Notes under the pieces: generated by a model
Seen by the model: the letters and a program-made list of their open reading frames with translations, nothing else
Told to the model about the DNA's origin: nothing
The model's database searches: none
Origin: Leuctra nigra
Lineage: Eukaryota; Arthropoda; Insecta; Plecoptera; Leuctridae
Reading direction: 5' to 3'
Assembly: GCA_934045905.1 (NCBI GenBank)
Contig: OW203764.1
Location: 27,888,954 to 27,952,953, forward strand
Length of the DNA: 64,000 nt
Made by a program: the position numbers and the translations under genes
Part shown: piece after piece, positions 49,301 through 57,851 of the stretch
How the letters are laid out: every line of letters starts with the position of its first letter
How positions within the stretch are numbered: position 1 is the first letter of the stretch

Positions 49301-52300
49301 GATCATTCTTTCTTATCACAGACTTGCTCCACAATGAAGACGGTGTCTGGATCAGGCCCAAGGCCTAAAAAGAAATGCAAGAGCCCGAAAAAGCAGTGCC
49401 GCTACTCTCCGAGCAAAGTCTCAAATGCACTTCGCGCCGTGGATTCCGGGATGTCCGTTAGTCGTGCTGGCCGACTTTTTGGCGTTCCTAGAACCACCCT
49501 GTGGAACAAAGTGAACAATGTGGTGCCAAAGAATACCAGCCATCCTGGACCGGTGTCCGTTTTGCCTGTCGAGGTAGAAACAAATTTAAAAGATTATGTA
49601 TTGAATGTGGCACGGAGAGGCTTTCCTCTAGACAGGGCTAGCATTGCTGACTCGGTAAAGAAAATAGTTGAAGCCATGAATTTGGAGACACCGTTTGTAG
49701 ACAATCGTCCTTCTCGCAAGTGGATGGAAGGCTTTCTGCGAAGACATCCGGAGATTTCCGTTAAACACGCCGAGCATCTGGGGAAAGCTCGATCGCTGGT
49801 AACTGAAAGATCTATTAGAAACTGGCACGCAGAAGTTTTAAGTTCATTTGCCACCGATGGAATTGAATCCACGTTATTGGATGATTCTCGTCGAGTGTGG
49901 AACTGTGACGAAACAGCAATATTTTTAGCTCCCAAAGGCCAGTATATATTCGGACCCCGTAACGAAACAGTATACAGTGTCTCTGAGAATTCTGACAAGG
50001 AATGCGTAACAGTTCTGTTTACAGTAAATGCGAGTGGCACAATGGCACCTCCATTAGCCCTTTTTGGTTACGAACGGTTACCATCAGATATAACTTCAAA
50101 CTGTCCTGATACATGGGGCATTGGTAAGTCCGAACGAGGATGGATGACTGGCCAAAGTTTCTTTGAATATGTTGCAAACGTTTTCCTTCCATTTCTAAAA
50201 CAGAACAACATACCATTTCCTATCGTTTTGTTTCTTGATGGTCATAAATCGCATATTACAAAGCACTTAAACGATTTGTGTAACAAAGAAGGAATAGTTC
50301 TGGTTGCGTTGTTACCAAACGCAACAGCTATCTTACAGCCCTTGGATGTCTCCGTTTTTAAGCCCTTAAAAACTTCGTGGTTGAAAACCACAAAGAAGTG
50401 GCGCATTGATCACGAGGGGCAGGAGATTACAAAGCAAACTCTTTGCACAGCCGTGGATCAAGCGATTCACACAGTTGATTTAACAAAAGCAATTGTTTCT
50501 GGATTTAGAGCTACCGGACTCTTCCCGTACAATGCAGACAATGTGGACTATTCCAAATGTGTCCTTAAGTCCAAACCTGCTGCGTACACTCCGCAGGTTG
50601 AAATGAAGAATGTGTCGCATCTGGATTTTCTAGAATCAAAAATCACACCCACAGTTCTTGAACAGTTCAAGATATTAAAAGGGGAAGAGTGGACTGGTGA
50701 TACCAGTGCAACGATGCTTTACGATGTGTGGAAACAATTTCTTCAGAACGATCAGCAAACAATCATAAGTGAAGAGTGCCTCGTCACAAATCCTGTTCCA
50801 AGATCAGAATCGGAACAGACACCACTGATACAAGTTTGCACTACTTCAGCAACTCCAACACAACAGATTCAGCCCGGCACCAGTCAAGAGTCCGAAAAGG
50901 ATTTCTCTTCTCCCTCGGTTCAAGCTATTTTTGAACAGACCCTTTTCTGGCCTGGAACTCCTAAGAAGAAGACCACCAGAAAACGTCTGAAGATGCCAAG
51001 CGTTCTTACCGGCTCTGCCTGGAAGGCAGTAAATGATGAGAAAAAGAGAGTAAACGAAGAGAAAGAAATTGCCAAGAAAGAACGATTGGAAAAGAGATTA
51101 CAGAAAAGAAGGGAGAAGGAAGCGCAAAGAGGCACATTGAAAAAGAAAGGGAAAATGAGCCCTGTTGAGAGTGCAGGCAGTGCATCCGAGGATGATCCGT
51201 TACTGACTCAAGATGTATCCAGCGATGATGAAGTATTGAGCACATACAAAAAAGTTAGAAATGTATGTACCAATAATCTGCAAGTATCTGTAGAGAACCT
51301 GAAACAAGGTGCATTCGTGCTTGTTGAGTTTAAGGCTGGCAATCGGCAATCAGTGACTTACACGTACGTCTGTATCGTTCAGCGACCACCGGAAGAAGAT
51401 GAAGACAGTATCGATGTAAGCGTAATGGCTTTAAAATGCCTCGATAAATCGAAAACTACTTTTTCGCCAGACGATACAGATGTGTCTTTCGTTACACTAG
51501 ATCAAATAAAGTCAGTTTTGCCCCAGCCTAAAATTCTTATGAATGGGAATAGAATGAGGTATGTTTTTGGTGTGGCTGTAGATAGTGTCTTTGAGCGAGC
51601 CTAGGTACTACTGATTGTAATTAGTATTAGGCCTTTTTCATTTTATCTTCGAAGCGTCTATACGTACGACGATCGTGCGCGACAGATCATGCACGGTCGT
51701 CGAGTGAATAGCCGGCCTATTATGCCAAGGCTATTCGCACGACGAGCGGCACGACTGTCACGCACGAGTTCTGGTAGTTCGCGCAACAGCGCTAGTCGCA
51801 CGACCGTCATGCACGATTCTCGTGAGTATAGACTCGGCATAGACTAGTTTATCAGGTTATCAGTTCAACAAATTTCATAATCTACCTAGAAATGTGACAT
51901 TTCATTCAGTAAATAAATATTAATAATGTTTCCGCAAGTACATCATGTTGTTTTTGTTCATCATCATGTTGTGTTTTTTACATTGTATCTTAAATGTTTT
52001 GTACTACATCATGTTGTATCATACATGTTTAGTAATATTATTTGTTTGAGATTATTTTGGATACATTTTGCTTGCTTAGGTACATTACTACAACCTATAA
52101 AGCCTAATTTTTGTATGTGTCCATAAGTGGCACATTTCGTGTCCATAACTGGAACAGAGCTTGTCCATAAGTGGTGCAAATGCTCCAAAAATTTATAAAA
52201 TAAAATAACTTTTTCTAAAAAAAATTTAGATTTTTTTCTCCCTATTAAATGTCTTCCCAATACTCCATTCCTTCATTTAAAATCCTGTGCTCAGTTTTAC

Positions 52301-55300
52301 CTTGAATAGTTTGCTCTACATGACTTAAAATGTAAGGAAAATTTCTTAACCTGCCCATAACCGGTACATTCACCCTATACGATTTTGTGCAGCTAATTGA
52401 GAGAAATGAGGAGGAGACAAAAATGGTGCAATTGGCATGGGACATGTTGTAGACCCATCATTCTACGTAAAAAATATTTTTCTACTACTCTGTCTGTTTG
52501 CCACCAAAAGCACCTAGTCTAGTCTTTACTAAAAGCAAATAAATTATACCTGATACGTCCCACCCTAACGTGGCAGTAGAATGAGATTGTTTTACTTTCA
52601 TAACATTTCTAGAGTAGAGTATATTTCCAATATTGCTTTTGTGTTGATTCGTTGCTCGACTTGGATAAGAAGGACATGTTAAGTGCTGTAGGAGTTGCTT
52701 GATATCTGAGATTGTTTAAAATAATTGTTTGATGGTGGATTCAACTGCCATGTTAGGGTGGGACAGACTATTAGGTAGTGTAATTCTACCTCTAGAGAGT
52801 CGGCCCAAGTAAAATAACATTGAAATTAATTTGGAAAATGGAAGTCTTCTCCAGATATTTGAACTAGAGGTACCTGTAGGTAGGTAGGTAACCAGGAAAT
52901 GTTCAAAGTTTGAACCACAGATTTCTGTGTTTATATTTCTGACCAGTTATTATAGCAAATTGATGTTCTGATTTTTTGTTAGATCCGCAAACAAGCCATC
53001 AAGGACTTGCCAGCTCTCTGCCGTGAATCCAAGGTGTACACACACAAGATTGCGGACATCCTGGCACAGCTGCTGCAAACGGAAGACCCTACGGAGTTAA
53101 GCATCGTGAACATCTCTCTTATCCAGCTCTTGAAGAATGATCCAAGAGGAGCTCTGAGTGGCCTATTCTCTCAAATAGATACCGGCGATGATCTTGTGCG
53201 AGAGAGATGCATCAAGTTCTTGACTGTCAAGCTTAGACTGCTTGGTAGAGATGTCATTAACAAGGAAGTGGAGGATTACCTGATTGCCAAATGCAAGAAA
53301 GTGTTATTGGTATGCTACATCATCATTTTAGTCACTACTATCTTTATTAAATTGTAGTTTTGTAGTATACATACTAGTACCTAGTGCCTACCTACTTAGT
53401 TTAAACTAGTATTTTTTTTCTCCAGTTTGGCATTGCACCTGGGTACTTCCTTGGATTTCAATAAAATACTGGAATAGCTGGAAATATAATAACTATCAAA
53501 AGAAACCAATAAAAGTAATTACTCTCACTAGGTTTTATTGTGTAATTTTTGGTGTAGGATGAAGTGACTGGCGAAGAGTTTCAGCACTTGATGGAAGTAC
53601 TGGGTTGGACCAGGCTAAGTCAGTCGGTCACAGGGCAGCAGGAATTAGTCGACATCGTAGCTGTGCAAGCCGGCATCGCACAACCATTCGATATTTCAGA
53701 CCCAGAGAGCGAGGGCGTTGAGAAACTCATTCACTGCTTCCGTCATGCACTACCTTACTTCTCGGTGAGTTACATTTTGTTTACCTAATGGAACCAAAAA
53801 GAACCGGTATTGTTATGGAACTAGAATAGGCCCTTTTAAAAATGTACTGCGCATGCTCGGCGGCAGAAGTGCAGTCTGGGTATCAGCCTTCTGTATGCTC
53901 TTCGTTCGTTTGTTCGAATGACGAGCGTACAGAAGGCTGTGGGTGTTCCTGTTTAAATCTGACAGCTGCCAGAAGTTCGAATTTGAACGTAAATTTGAAG
54001 TTGCCGCGGAAGTTGTTAGTGTTTTGCACAAGTACCCCCATATCACTTACAGATGGCTCTTTACTTTCTTAAATAGCCTATTGGAACTTTGTTTCCTTAA
54101 TGTTCTACCTATAGGTCTTAAATTAGTAATAAGAATTAATTATCTAATTTATCTAAATCTTGTGAATGTTTTGGTAATGTCCATTTGTTCAGTCGCAGGT
54201 GGATTCGGCTCGTTTCGTAAAGTACTTGACTGAACAAGTGTTCGCAAAAATTAGCGAGATGACGAAGGATCAGCAGCTGGAGCTCCTGAAGATATTTGCC
54301 GAGCTCAGTACACATTGCGGCATACTTGATGATGCACCTACTGTCGTTGAAAGCGTCTTTCAGAGAGTCATTGTAAGTCCTGATCAGTGTTATTACCATC
54401 TTGACCATTAATTTATATTTATAATGGCAAAAATGGTTTAATATAGGTATCTAGTTTAATGCATAATTTGTTTTATTTTTATTTTTGAATGATATGTTTT
54501 GTCGACGTCTCTATATGAGCTTGTAGTAATTTTTTAAAATTCCTACCTAAAATGATCATGATCTCGATGCAAGATAGTAAGAATAGTAGAGATATTACAT
54601 AGTTAATAAGGCAGTAGGTATGTAGGTAGTGATATTAAAAAACTTTAAATTAATGAAAATAAAATGATTGAAAATTTTAGTATTTCGTCCCGGTTCCTGA
54701 CACGGAGATGGATGTTGATGTGGGACAAGTGGAACCTGGTCTGGAGTATTCGCATATTGAGTGTCTACTCTACTCGTATCACCGCCTGCTCAGGCAGTGT
54801 CCAGAGACAATTTCGAAGGATCCCGAAGTTCTTAAAGATTTCCGCTTCAGGATGCAGTATCTAGCACGTGGTGTCCAGGTAATGAATAGTTTTGTAGTTC
54901 CTGAACACATGACATTTCCTACTTTTGCAGATATGGACATGCCACAATATATAGATCTGTTTGTTGACCCTTCCAAAACCTGCCGTAAACTGCCACGAGC
55001 TACATCTCATCGGGATAATGTGTAGAAAGTGGTAGGTTTTGGCAGGGTAAACGAACAGACCTTATATCTACTCAGAATTTTAAGTTGGGTTTGTTGGAAG
55101 TGTTCACTGACAGTGGATTTTGTGCAGGGCTACATCAAGAAACTGCGTGAAGCTCTGCAAGGAAAGACTGGCGACGACCTGCGAACGGATGAGAACAAGC
55201 TCAAGGCCATCGCATTGAAGACTACGACCAACATCAACTCTCTCATCAAGGACTTATTTCACACACCTCCCATATTCAAGGCTATCATCAGCCTCTCCTG

Positions 55301-57851
55301 GAAGCCAGCCAGTGCTCCTACGCAGCATGCAGTGAGTATAGACGGCAATAGTTCCTTCTTTCATAGCCTGAAGATGATTCATAAGTCGTAACGTATTGGT
55401 ATGCACTAGACATCGGACATGACATTCTCGAGTATGTTCATGAAGGCCAATAGCTTTCACGTTTTCATTGTTTCAAAGTTGATATCTAGGCCTTTTAACT
55501 TTTTAAGACGGCTGGGTAGTGAGTTTGACCTTGAAGAGTTTTTTAATCGATTTTTATCAATATCTTTTTCCAGTGTAATTGTGGTAATTTTCGGGTTCTA
55601 AACACCTGTTGGACACAATAAAACTAATAGCTTATTCCAAACTATGAAATTATTTTCATTGAACTGTTCTGAATTCACGTCCATAGCCCTATTTTGTTAA
55701 CAATTACACTGGAAAAAGATATTGATAAAAATCGATTAAAAAACTCGTCAAGGCCACGCTCACTACCAAGCCCTCTTAAGTTTGATAACAATTAAAACGT
55801 AAACGGTTTCAAAACATGTAGCGTACAGTGGAACCTCTTTAGTATGTTTTTGAAGGGACCAGGATAAAAAAACGTACTAAAGTGAAAAACGTAGGTATTA
55901 CTATAGAAACAATTAAACATATGTTCTTATGGGTTGGGCAGACCTTTGAAAGAAACGTAGTAGGGTGAAAAACATGGAGAAACATACTAAGGAGGTTCCA
56001 CTGTAATAGGTATTCTCAAGAATTGGCCTCCTGCTGCCTACTGTGCAATGTTTGTTGTTTCGTACGCCTCCTAAAAAAACATTTTTTTCTCGTACCTATT
56101 GTGTTCTTATGGTAGTAACAACTGATTGATGAGTGCACATAAATTATTGTTATGCAGGCAGTACCTAACTTCTAGGTACAATAGCAAATAATAATGTTAA
56201 AAGCCCTACCTGCAGATTAATAAAATAAGCTTGACATAAGTAGGTAGATAAGTACCTAGTATGTAATTTAATTGCAGGAAGTTGTGTGACAGCAGGAGAG
56301 CAAACTTAAGTACTAAAATACTGGGGAGTAGACTTTGTTTTTTAGTATCTCACATTATGCTATGACATCTGAACATAATCTCGATTTTGCTACGACCGAA
56401 AATGAATTGCATTTAAAAAAGGTAGTGTCTGCTGTTGACAATACCTTTTACAAAACAATTATTTGAAGTAGGTATGGTTCTCTGTTGTTATATTATTTGT
56501 GTCAACTTTGACACCATTTTCTACTCATCTTCCAATTGCAGTAACGCTGCCCACACTCCCACACTGTAGACTGAAAATAATATTAAACTTGAACTTTGCA
56601 GCAGGATGCAAAGATCAACGTGGTGTCACCTGGCTCGAAGCGTCACACTCCAATCACCTTCGGCAATGGATCTTCTGCAGCCAAGGTTGCCAAGAATGAC
56701 TACAACAAGTCGCAGCGAGAAATCTACCAGCCCCCTAGTGGCAAATACAGCAACAAAGTCTCCAGCTACGGTAACAGTGAGCACAAATTCTATTCAATTT
56801 AATATTTTAGTGATGAAATTTCTGTTAACCCAATGCATAGTTATTTCATTAGTAAAATAATTAGTTATTACTTATAACTAGTAATAAGAGTGTTGGGGAG
56901 TAATTACAACAGAGAAGTGGTGGGAAGACAGAGAGAGATGGAGGGAGCTGGTGGAAAGAGAGGAGGCTGAAGAACTGGAAGAAGAGATTGAAGAAGTGTG
57001 GAGTGTCGGACTTGGCAAGTCGGCTCTGAGAACACAAGTGCCCTAGAACATTGGTGGGATCATCCCACCCCCTGACCCGACAATAGTTGGAAGCAGGGTC
57101 GCGATATTTATTATTACTTATCATTAACTTATTAGGTAGTTTTTTATTAGTAATTTCTAGTTCTTATAACATTTCCTGTTAGGGATGATTAATAAACGTA
57201 CCCACAAGATACAGGTCTTCTAGTCATCACGTTAAACAATGATGAAAGAAACACATTGGAATATTTTTTATTGGAAACTAGACGACTGGTACGGTATTGC
57301 CTGAGAGGGATTGGAGTGGGTATAATCGAAGTGTGCAGGGGCCCTATTATGCAACTTTTAAATTCCCAATCCTGATGTCATTCGATTCCATGTAATGTGA
57401 ATCTATGTGGCTGTGAGTTGAAGGATCATCAAAATGGAGAATTTAAAAGATCTGGAGCTGTGCCAGCAGAAGGGTACCTATGCAAAAATTGAGGGAGTGT
57501 AGGGAACAGACAGACATCGGCAGTATTGAACCTGGATTCAGACCCTGCTCATGCCTTGGCTCGGACAACTGGCAACACAAGCACTGCCAGCAGTCGATTG
57601 GTTGATGGCATGTCTGTTGTCATACGCAAGCCATGGCTCGAGCCTACTCCTGAACCCAGCTATCATAAGCCAAACGCTGTTAACTATTCTAGCCGGTCCC
57701 ATTAATACCTCGGGAGACAAACTAATGTGACTTGAATGTTGTTTCAGATCCCGCCATGCAGCGTGGCCGAGGAGGAGGAGGCAGGTTCCGAGGTCGGGGC
57801 TCTCGACCCTCATTCCGCAACAGTCGTGGTAGGGGCAGGCGCAACTTCTAA
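43366..57851 (+). CDS. API5: Apoptosis inhibitor 5 (API5/AAC-11), nine coding exons
   Basis: API5 is a nuclear HEAT/ARM-like helical-repeat protein that restrains apoptosis. Reconstructed coding exons are 43366-43455, 45824-45985, 52983-53309, 53558-53764, 54193-54372, 54681-54878, 55128-55331, 56602-56776 and 57748-57851. They sum to 1,647 nt (548 residues; human API5 is about 524). Introns 1-7 are phase 0 and intron 8 is phase 1, all with GT and AG ends. Strong family matches are KEKRLASQFIARFFKHFPSL (residues 47-66), LDLCEDED (75-82), the leucine-rich ECLLYSYHRL region of exon 6, ALQGKTGDDL of exon 7 and IYQPPSGKYS of exon 8. The last exon adds an RGG-rich tail (about 516-548; GRGGGGRFRGRG, then RGRGRRNF), suggesting RNA contact. 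An alternative exon 8 donor six bases upstream (at 56,771) keeps the frame. Introns hold many transposons, notably the Tigger-like element in intron 2. Confidence 0.94.
43477..43880. repeat. TAGG/CCTA microsatellite block in API5 intron 1
   Basis: Dense mixed runs of GGTAGGTAGGTA and CTACCTACCTAC alternate and are self-complementary, so the block can form many hairpins. Scattered TACCTA motifs continue through the rest of the gene. It is simple sequence with no coding role. Confidence 0.85.
43982..44140. mobile_element. MITE with TAA duplication in API5 intron 1
   Basis: The inverted ends AGGCCGATTTAAGCG and CAAGAATCGGCCT are flanked by TAA on both sides (43,979-43,981 and 44,141-44,143). 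A 3-bp TAA or TTA duplication is characteristic of PIF/Harbinger elements. At 159 bp it is non-coding. The ends are short and somewhat degenerate, so the family assignment is tentative. Confidence 0.55.
44853..45082 (+). repeat. Tandem duplication, 120-bp period
   Basis: The segment from TAGTTTGTCATTTTAGTG to GCTACACTCCAGAG is repeated immediately, starting at 44,853 and 44,973. Both copies share GTGAAATATTAATCTATAA and GCGAAGACTGATGC-like phrases with a few substitutions. It lies in API5 intron 1. Confidence 0.85.
45179..45334. mobile_element. Complete GGCCGGGTAGGACC MITE, TAA duplication
   Basis: The ends GGCCGGGTAGGACCAAAATT and AAGTTGGTCCTACCCGGCC are inverted repeats, with TAACTATCGATAGTTA palindromes just inside each end. 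TAA flanks both sides (45,176-45,178 and 45,335-45,337), consistent with a PIF/Harbinger-type MITE. It is 156 bp, in API5 intron 1. A partial relative lies at 5,390-5,497. Confidence 0.75.
45541..45635 (+). mobile_element. LINE-like 3' tail with ATTCT repeats
   Basis: GGCAGGGTGGAAGAACACAC is followed by CTTTATGTATTGTATAATAC, AATAAAG and a short TTCTATTCTATTCTATT microsatellite. An AATAAA signal followed by a short tandem tail is a common ending of insect non-LTR retrotransposons. Only the last 95 bp or so are present. Confidence 0.5.
46669..47687 (+). repeat. AGCGAGCG-family dispersed repeat in API5 intron 2
   Basis: It starts AAGCGAGCGGAGCGAGCGTC, continues with a T-rich run, CCCAGGCCGCACCGGTCAAC and ATCGATCTGAAATTTTGC, and ends CGTGCTCGCTTATCAACGCG, TTACACAGAGCGTTTTCCTA. 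At about 1.0 kb it is longer than the 40,956 copy. It ends 154 bp upstream of the Tigger-like element. Confidence 0.6.
47867..48994 (+). promoter_or_regulatory. Left subterminal motif copies of the Tigger-like element
   Basis: GTACCGGTTATGGGCA repeats the terminal repeat at 47,867-47,882. GTATCAGTTATGGACAC lies at 48,978-48,994 and an inverted GTGTCCATTAATGGTAC at 48,946-48,962. With the terminal copy this gives four related sites on the left, matched by four on the right. The likely role is transposase binding, by inference from subterminal repeats in other transposons. Confidence 0.55.
49073..49322 (+). repeat. Tandem duplication just upstream of the transposase start
   Basis: Two copies (49,073-49,201 and 49,202-49,322) each run from CTTGTGAATGGTGGACC through a poly-C run and AAGAAACACGCATGTTATTG to TTCTTATCACAGA. 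They differ mainly in C-run length. Each ends in a pyrimidine-rich stretch plus CAG, so a possible splice acceptor for a 5' untranslated intron has been duplicated 11 bp before the transposase start codon. Confidence 0.85.
49334..51604 (+). CDS. Tigger/pogo-type DD35D transposase, 756 aa, intact
   Basis: This is the cut-and-paste transposase of the surrounding element. The lysine-rich N-terminus (about 11-20) suggests nuclear import. A pipsqueak-type helix-turn-helix follows at about 25-62 (ALRAVDSGMSVSRAGRLFGV then TTLWNKV), then a CENP-B/Tc5-like DNA-binding domain at about 78-170. The DDE_1 catalytic core shows D192 in NCDET, D302 in LFLDGHKSH and D338 in ILQPLDVSVFKPLK, exactly 35 residues after D302, and ends with FRATGLFPYN at 391-400. 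A K/E-rich probable coiled coil spans about 563-607. A C-terminal beta-rich module (about 650-756) resembles those of other insect transposases of this type. No stop or frameshift interrupts it. The first ATG is chosen because it follows a possible splice acceptor and precedes the basic tract. Domestication is possible but not indicated, since both inverted ends are intact. Confidence 0.93.
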   Translation: MKTVSGSGPRPKKKCKSPKKQCRYSPSKVSNALRAVDSGMSVSRAGRLFGVPRTTLWNKVNNVVPKNTSHPGPVSVLPVEVETNLKDYVLNVARRGFPLDRASIADSVKKIVEAMNLETPFVDNRPSRKWMEGFLRRHPEISVKHAEHLGKARSLVTERSIRNWHAEVLSSFATDGIESTLLDDSRRVWNCDETAIFLAPKGQYIFGPRNETVYSVSENSDKECVTVLFTVNASGTMAPPLALFGYERLPSDITSNCPDTWGIGKSERGWMTGQSFFEYVANVFLPFLKQNNIPFPIVLFLDGHKSHITKHLNDLCNKEGIVLVALLPNATAILQPLDVSVFKPLKTSWLKTTKKWRIDHEGQEITKQTLCTAVDQAIHTVDLTKAIVSGFRATGLFPYNADNVDYSKCVLKSKPAAYTPQVEMKNVSHLDFLESKITPTVLEQFKILKGEEWTGDTSATMLYDVWKQFLQNDQQTIISEECLVTNPVPRSESEQTPLIQVCTTSATPTQQIQPGTSQESEKDFSSPSVQAIFEQTLFWPGTPKKKTTRKRLKMPSVLTGSAWKAVNDEKKRVNEEKEIAKKERLEKRLQKRREKEAQRGTLKKKGKMSPVESAGSASEDDPLLTQDVSSDDEVLSTYKKVRNVCTNNLQVSVENLKQGAFVLVEFKAGNRQSVTYTYVCIVQRPPEEDEDSIDVSVMALKCLDKSKTTFSPDDTDVSFVTLDQIKSVLPQPKILMNGNRMRYVFGVAVDSVFERA
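51656..51833. mobile_element. Hairpin MITE nested in the Tigger-like element
   Basis: GTCTATACGTACGACGATCG at the left pairs imperfectly with CGATTCTCGTGAGTATAGAC at the right. The CG-rich interior repeats GCACGACNGTC-type phrases in both orientations. It sits 52 bp after the transposase stop codon. No clear target duplication was found. Confidence 0.5.
52119..52177 (-). promoter_or_regulatory. Right subterminal motif cluster of the Tigger-like element
   Basis: Three inverted copies of the terminal-repeat core (GTCCATAAGTGGCAC, GTCCATAACTGGAAC and GTCCATAAGTGGTGC) start at 52,119, 52,141 and 52,163, an exact 22-bp spacing of about two helical turns. Their complements read CCASTTATGGAC, close to CCGGTTATGGGC of the ends. 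Likely transposase-binding sites, by inference. Confidence 0.6.
53884..53940. repeat. Inverted repeat hairpin in API5 intron 4
   Basis: CAGCCTTCTGTATGCTCTTC is mirrored by GACGAGCGTACAGAAGGCTG across a short loop around TTCGTTTGTTCGAATG. About 40 bp upstream, ACTAGAATAGGCCCTTTT resembles the ends of the GGGCCCTATTCTAG MITE family, so this may be part of a decayed family member. Confidence 0.5.
55440..55818. mobile_element. Foldback element in API5 intron 7
   Basis: The left arm (to about 55,580) and right arm (from about 55,698) are inverted copies. The inner 50 bp or so are essentially perfect, with TTTTTAATCGATTTTTATCA then CTTTTTCCAGTGTAATTG pairing with CAATTACACTGGAAAAAG. The outer parts are diverged (GCTGGGTAGTGAG against CTCACTACCAAGC). 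The spacer is about 120 bp. It is non-coding. No flanking duplication was resolved. Confidence 0.7.
55826..56003. mobile_element. Pogo/Tigger-type MITE in API5 intron 7
   Basis: The inverted ends CAGTGGAACCTCTTTAGTAT and ATACTAAGGAGGTTCCACTG are flanked by TA on both sides (55,824-55,825 and 56,004-56,005). CAGTGGAACCTC-type ends with a TA target are typical of pogo/Tigger MITEs. The ends differ from those of the large element in intron 2, so a different transposase would have moved it. It is 178 bp and non-coding. Confidence 0.82.
57341..57425. mobile_element. Decayed copy of the GGGCCCTATTCTAG MITE in API5 intron 8
   Basis: GCCCTATTATGCAACTTTTA, AATTCCCAATCCTGATG, TCGATTCCATGTAATG and GGCTGTGAG follow the left arm of 37,172-37,422 in order with substitutions. 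The mirror arm is mostly lost. Confidence 0.55.

Larger units (their letters stand above)
47842..52375 (+). mobile_element. Complete Tigger/pogo-like DNA transposon in API5 intron 2
   Basis: The perfect 24-bp inverted ends start GGGTGAATGTACCGGTTATG (47,842-47,865) and are mirrored at 52,352-52,375. They are flanked by TA (47,840-47,841 and 52,376-52,377), the target duplication of the IS630-Tc1-mariner superfamily. The 4,534-bp element carries one uninterrupted transposase frame (49,334-51,604) in the same orientation as the host gene. Terminal-repeat-like motifs also lie inside the ends (47,867; 48,946; 48,978; 52,119; 52,141; 52,163). A hairpin insertion at 51,656-51,833 lies in the 3' untranslated part. 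Nothing visible rules out activity. Confidence 0.92.

Noticed and set aside
49594..51245. Minus-strand frames inside the transposase
   Set aside because: They are shadows of the well-supported + strand transposase frame, without independent evidence.
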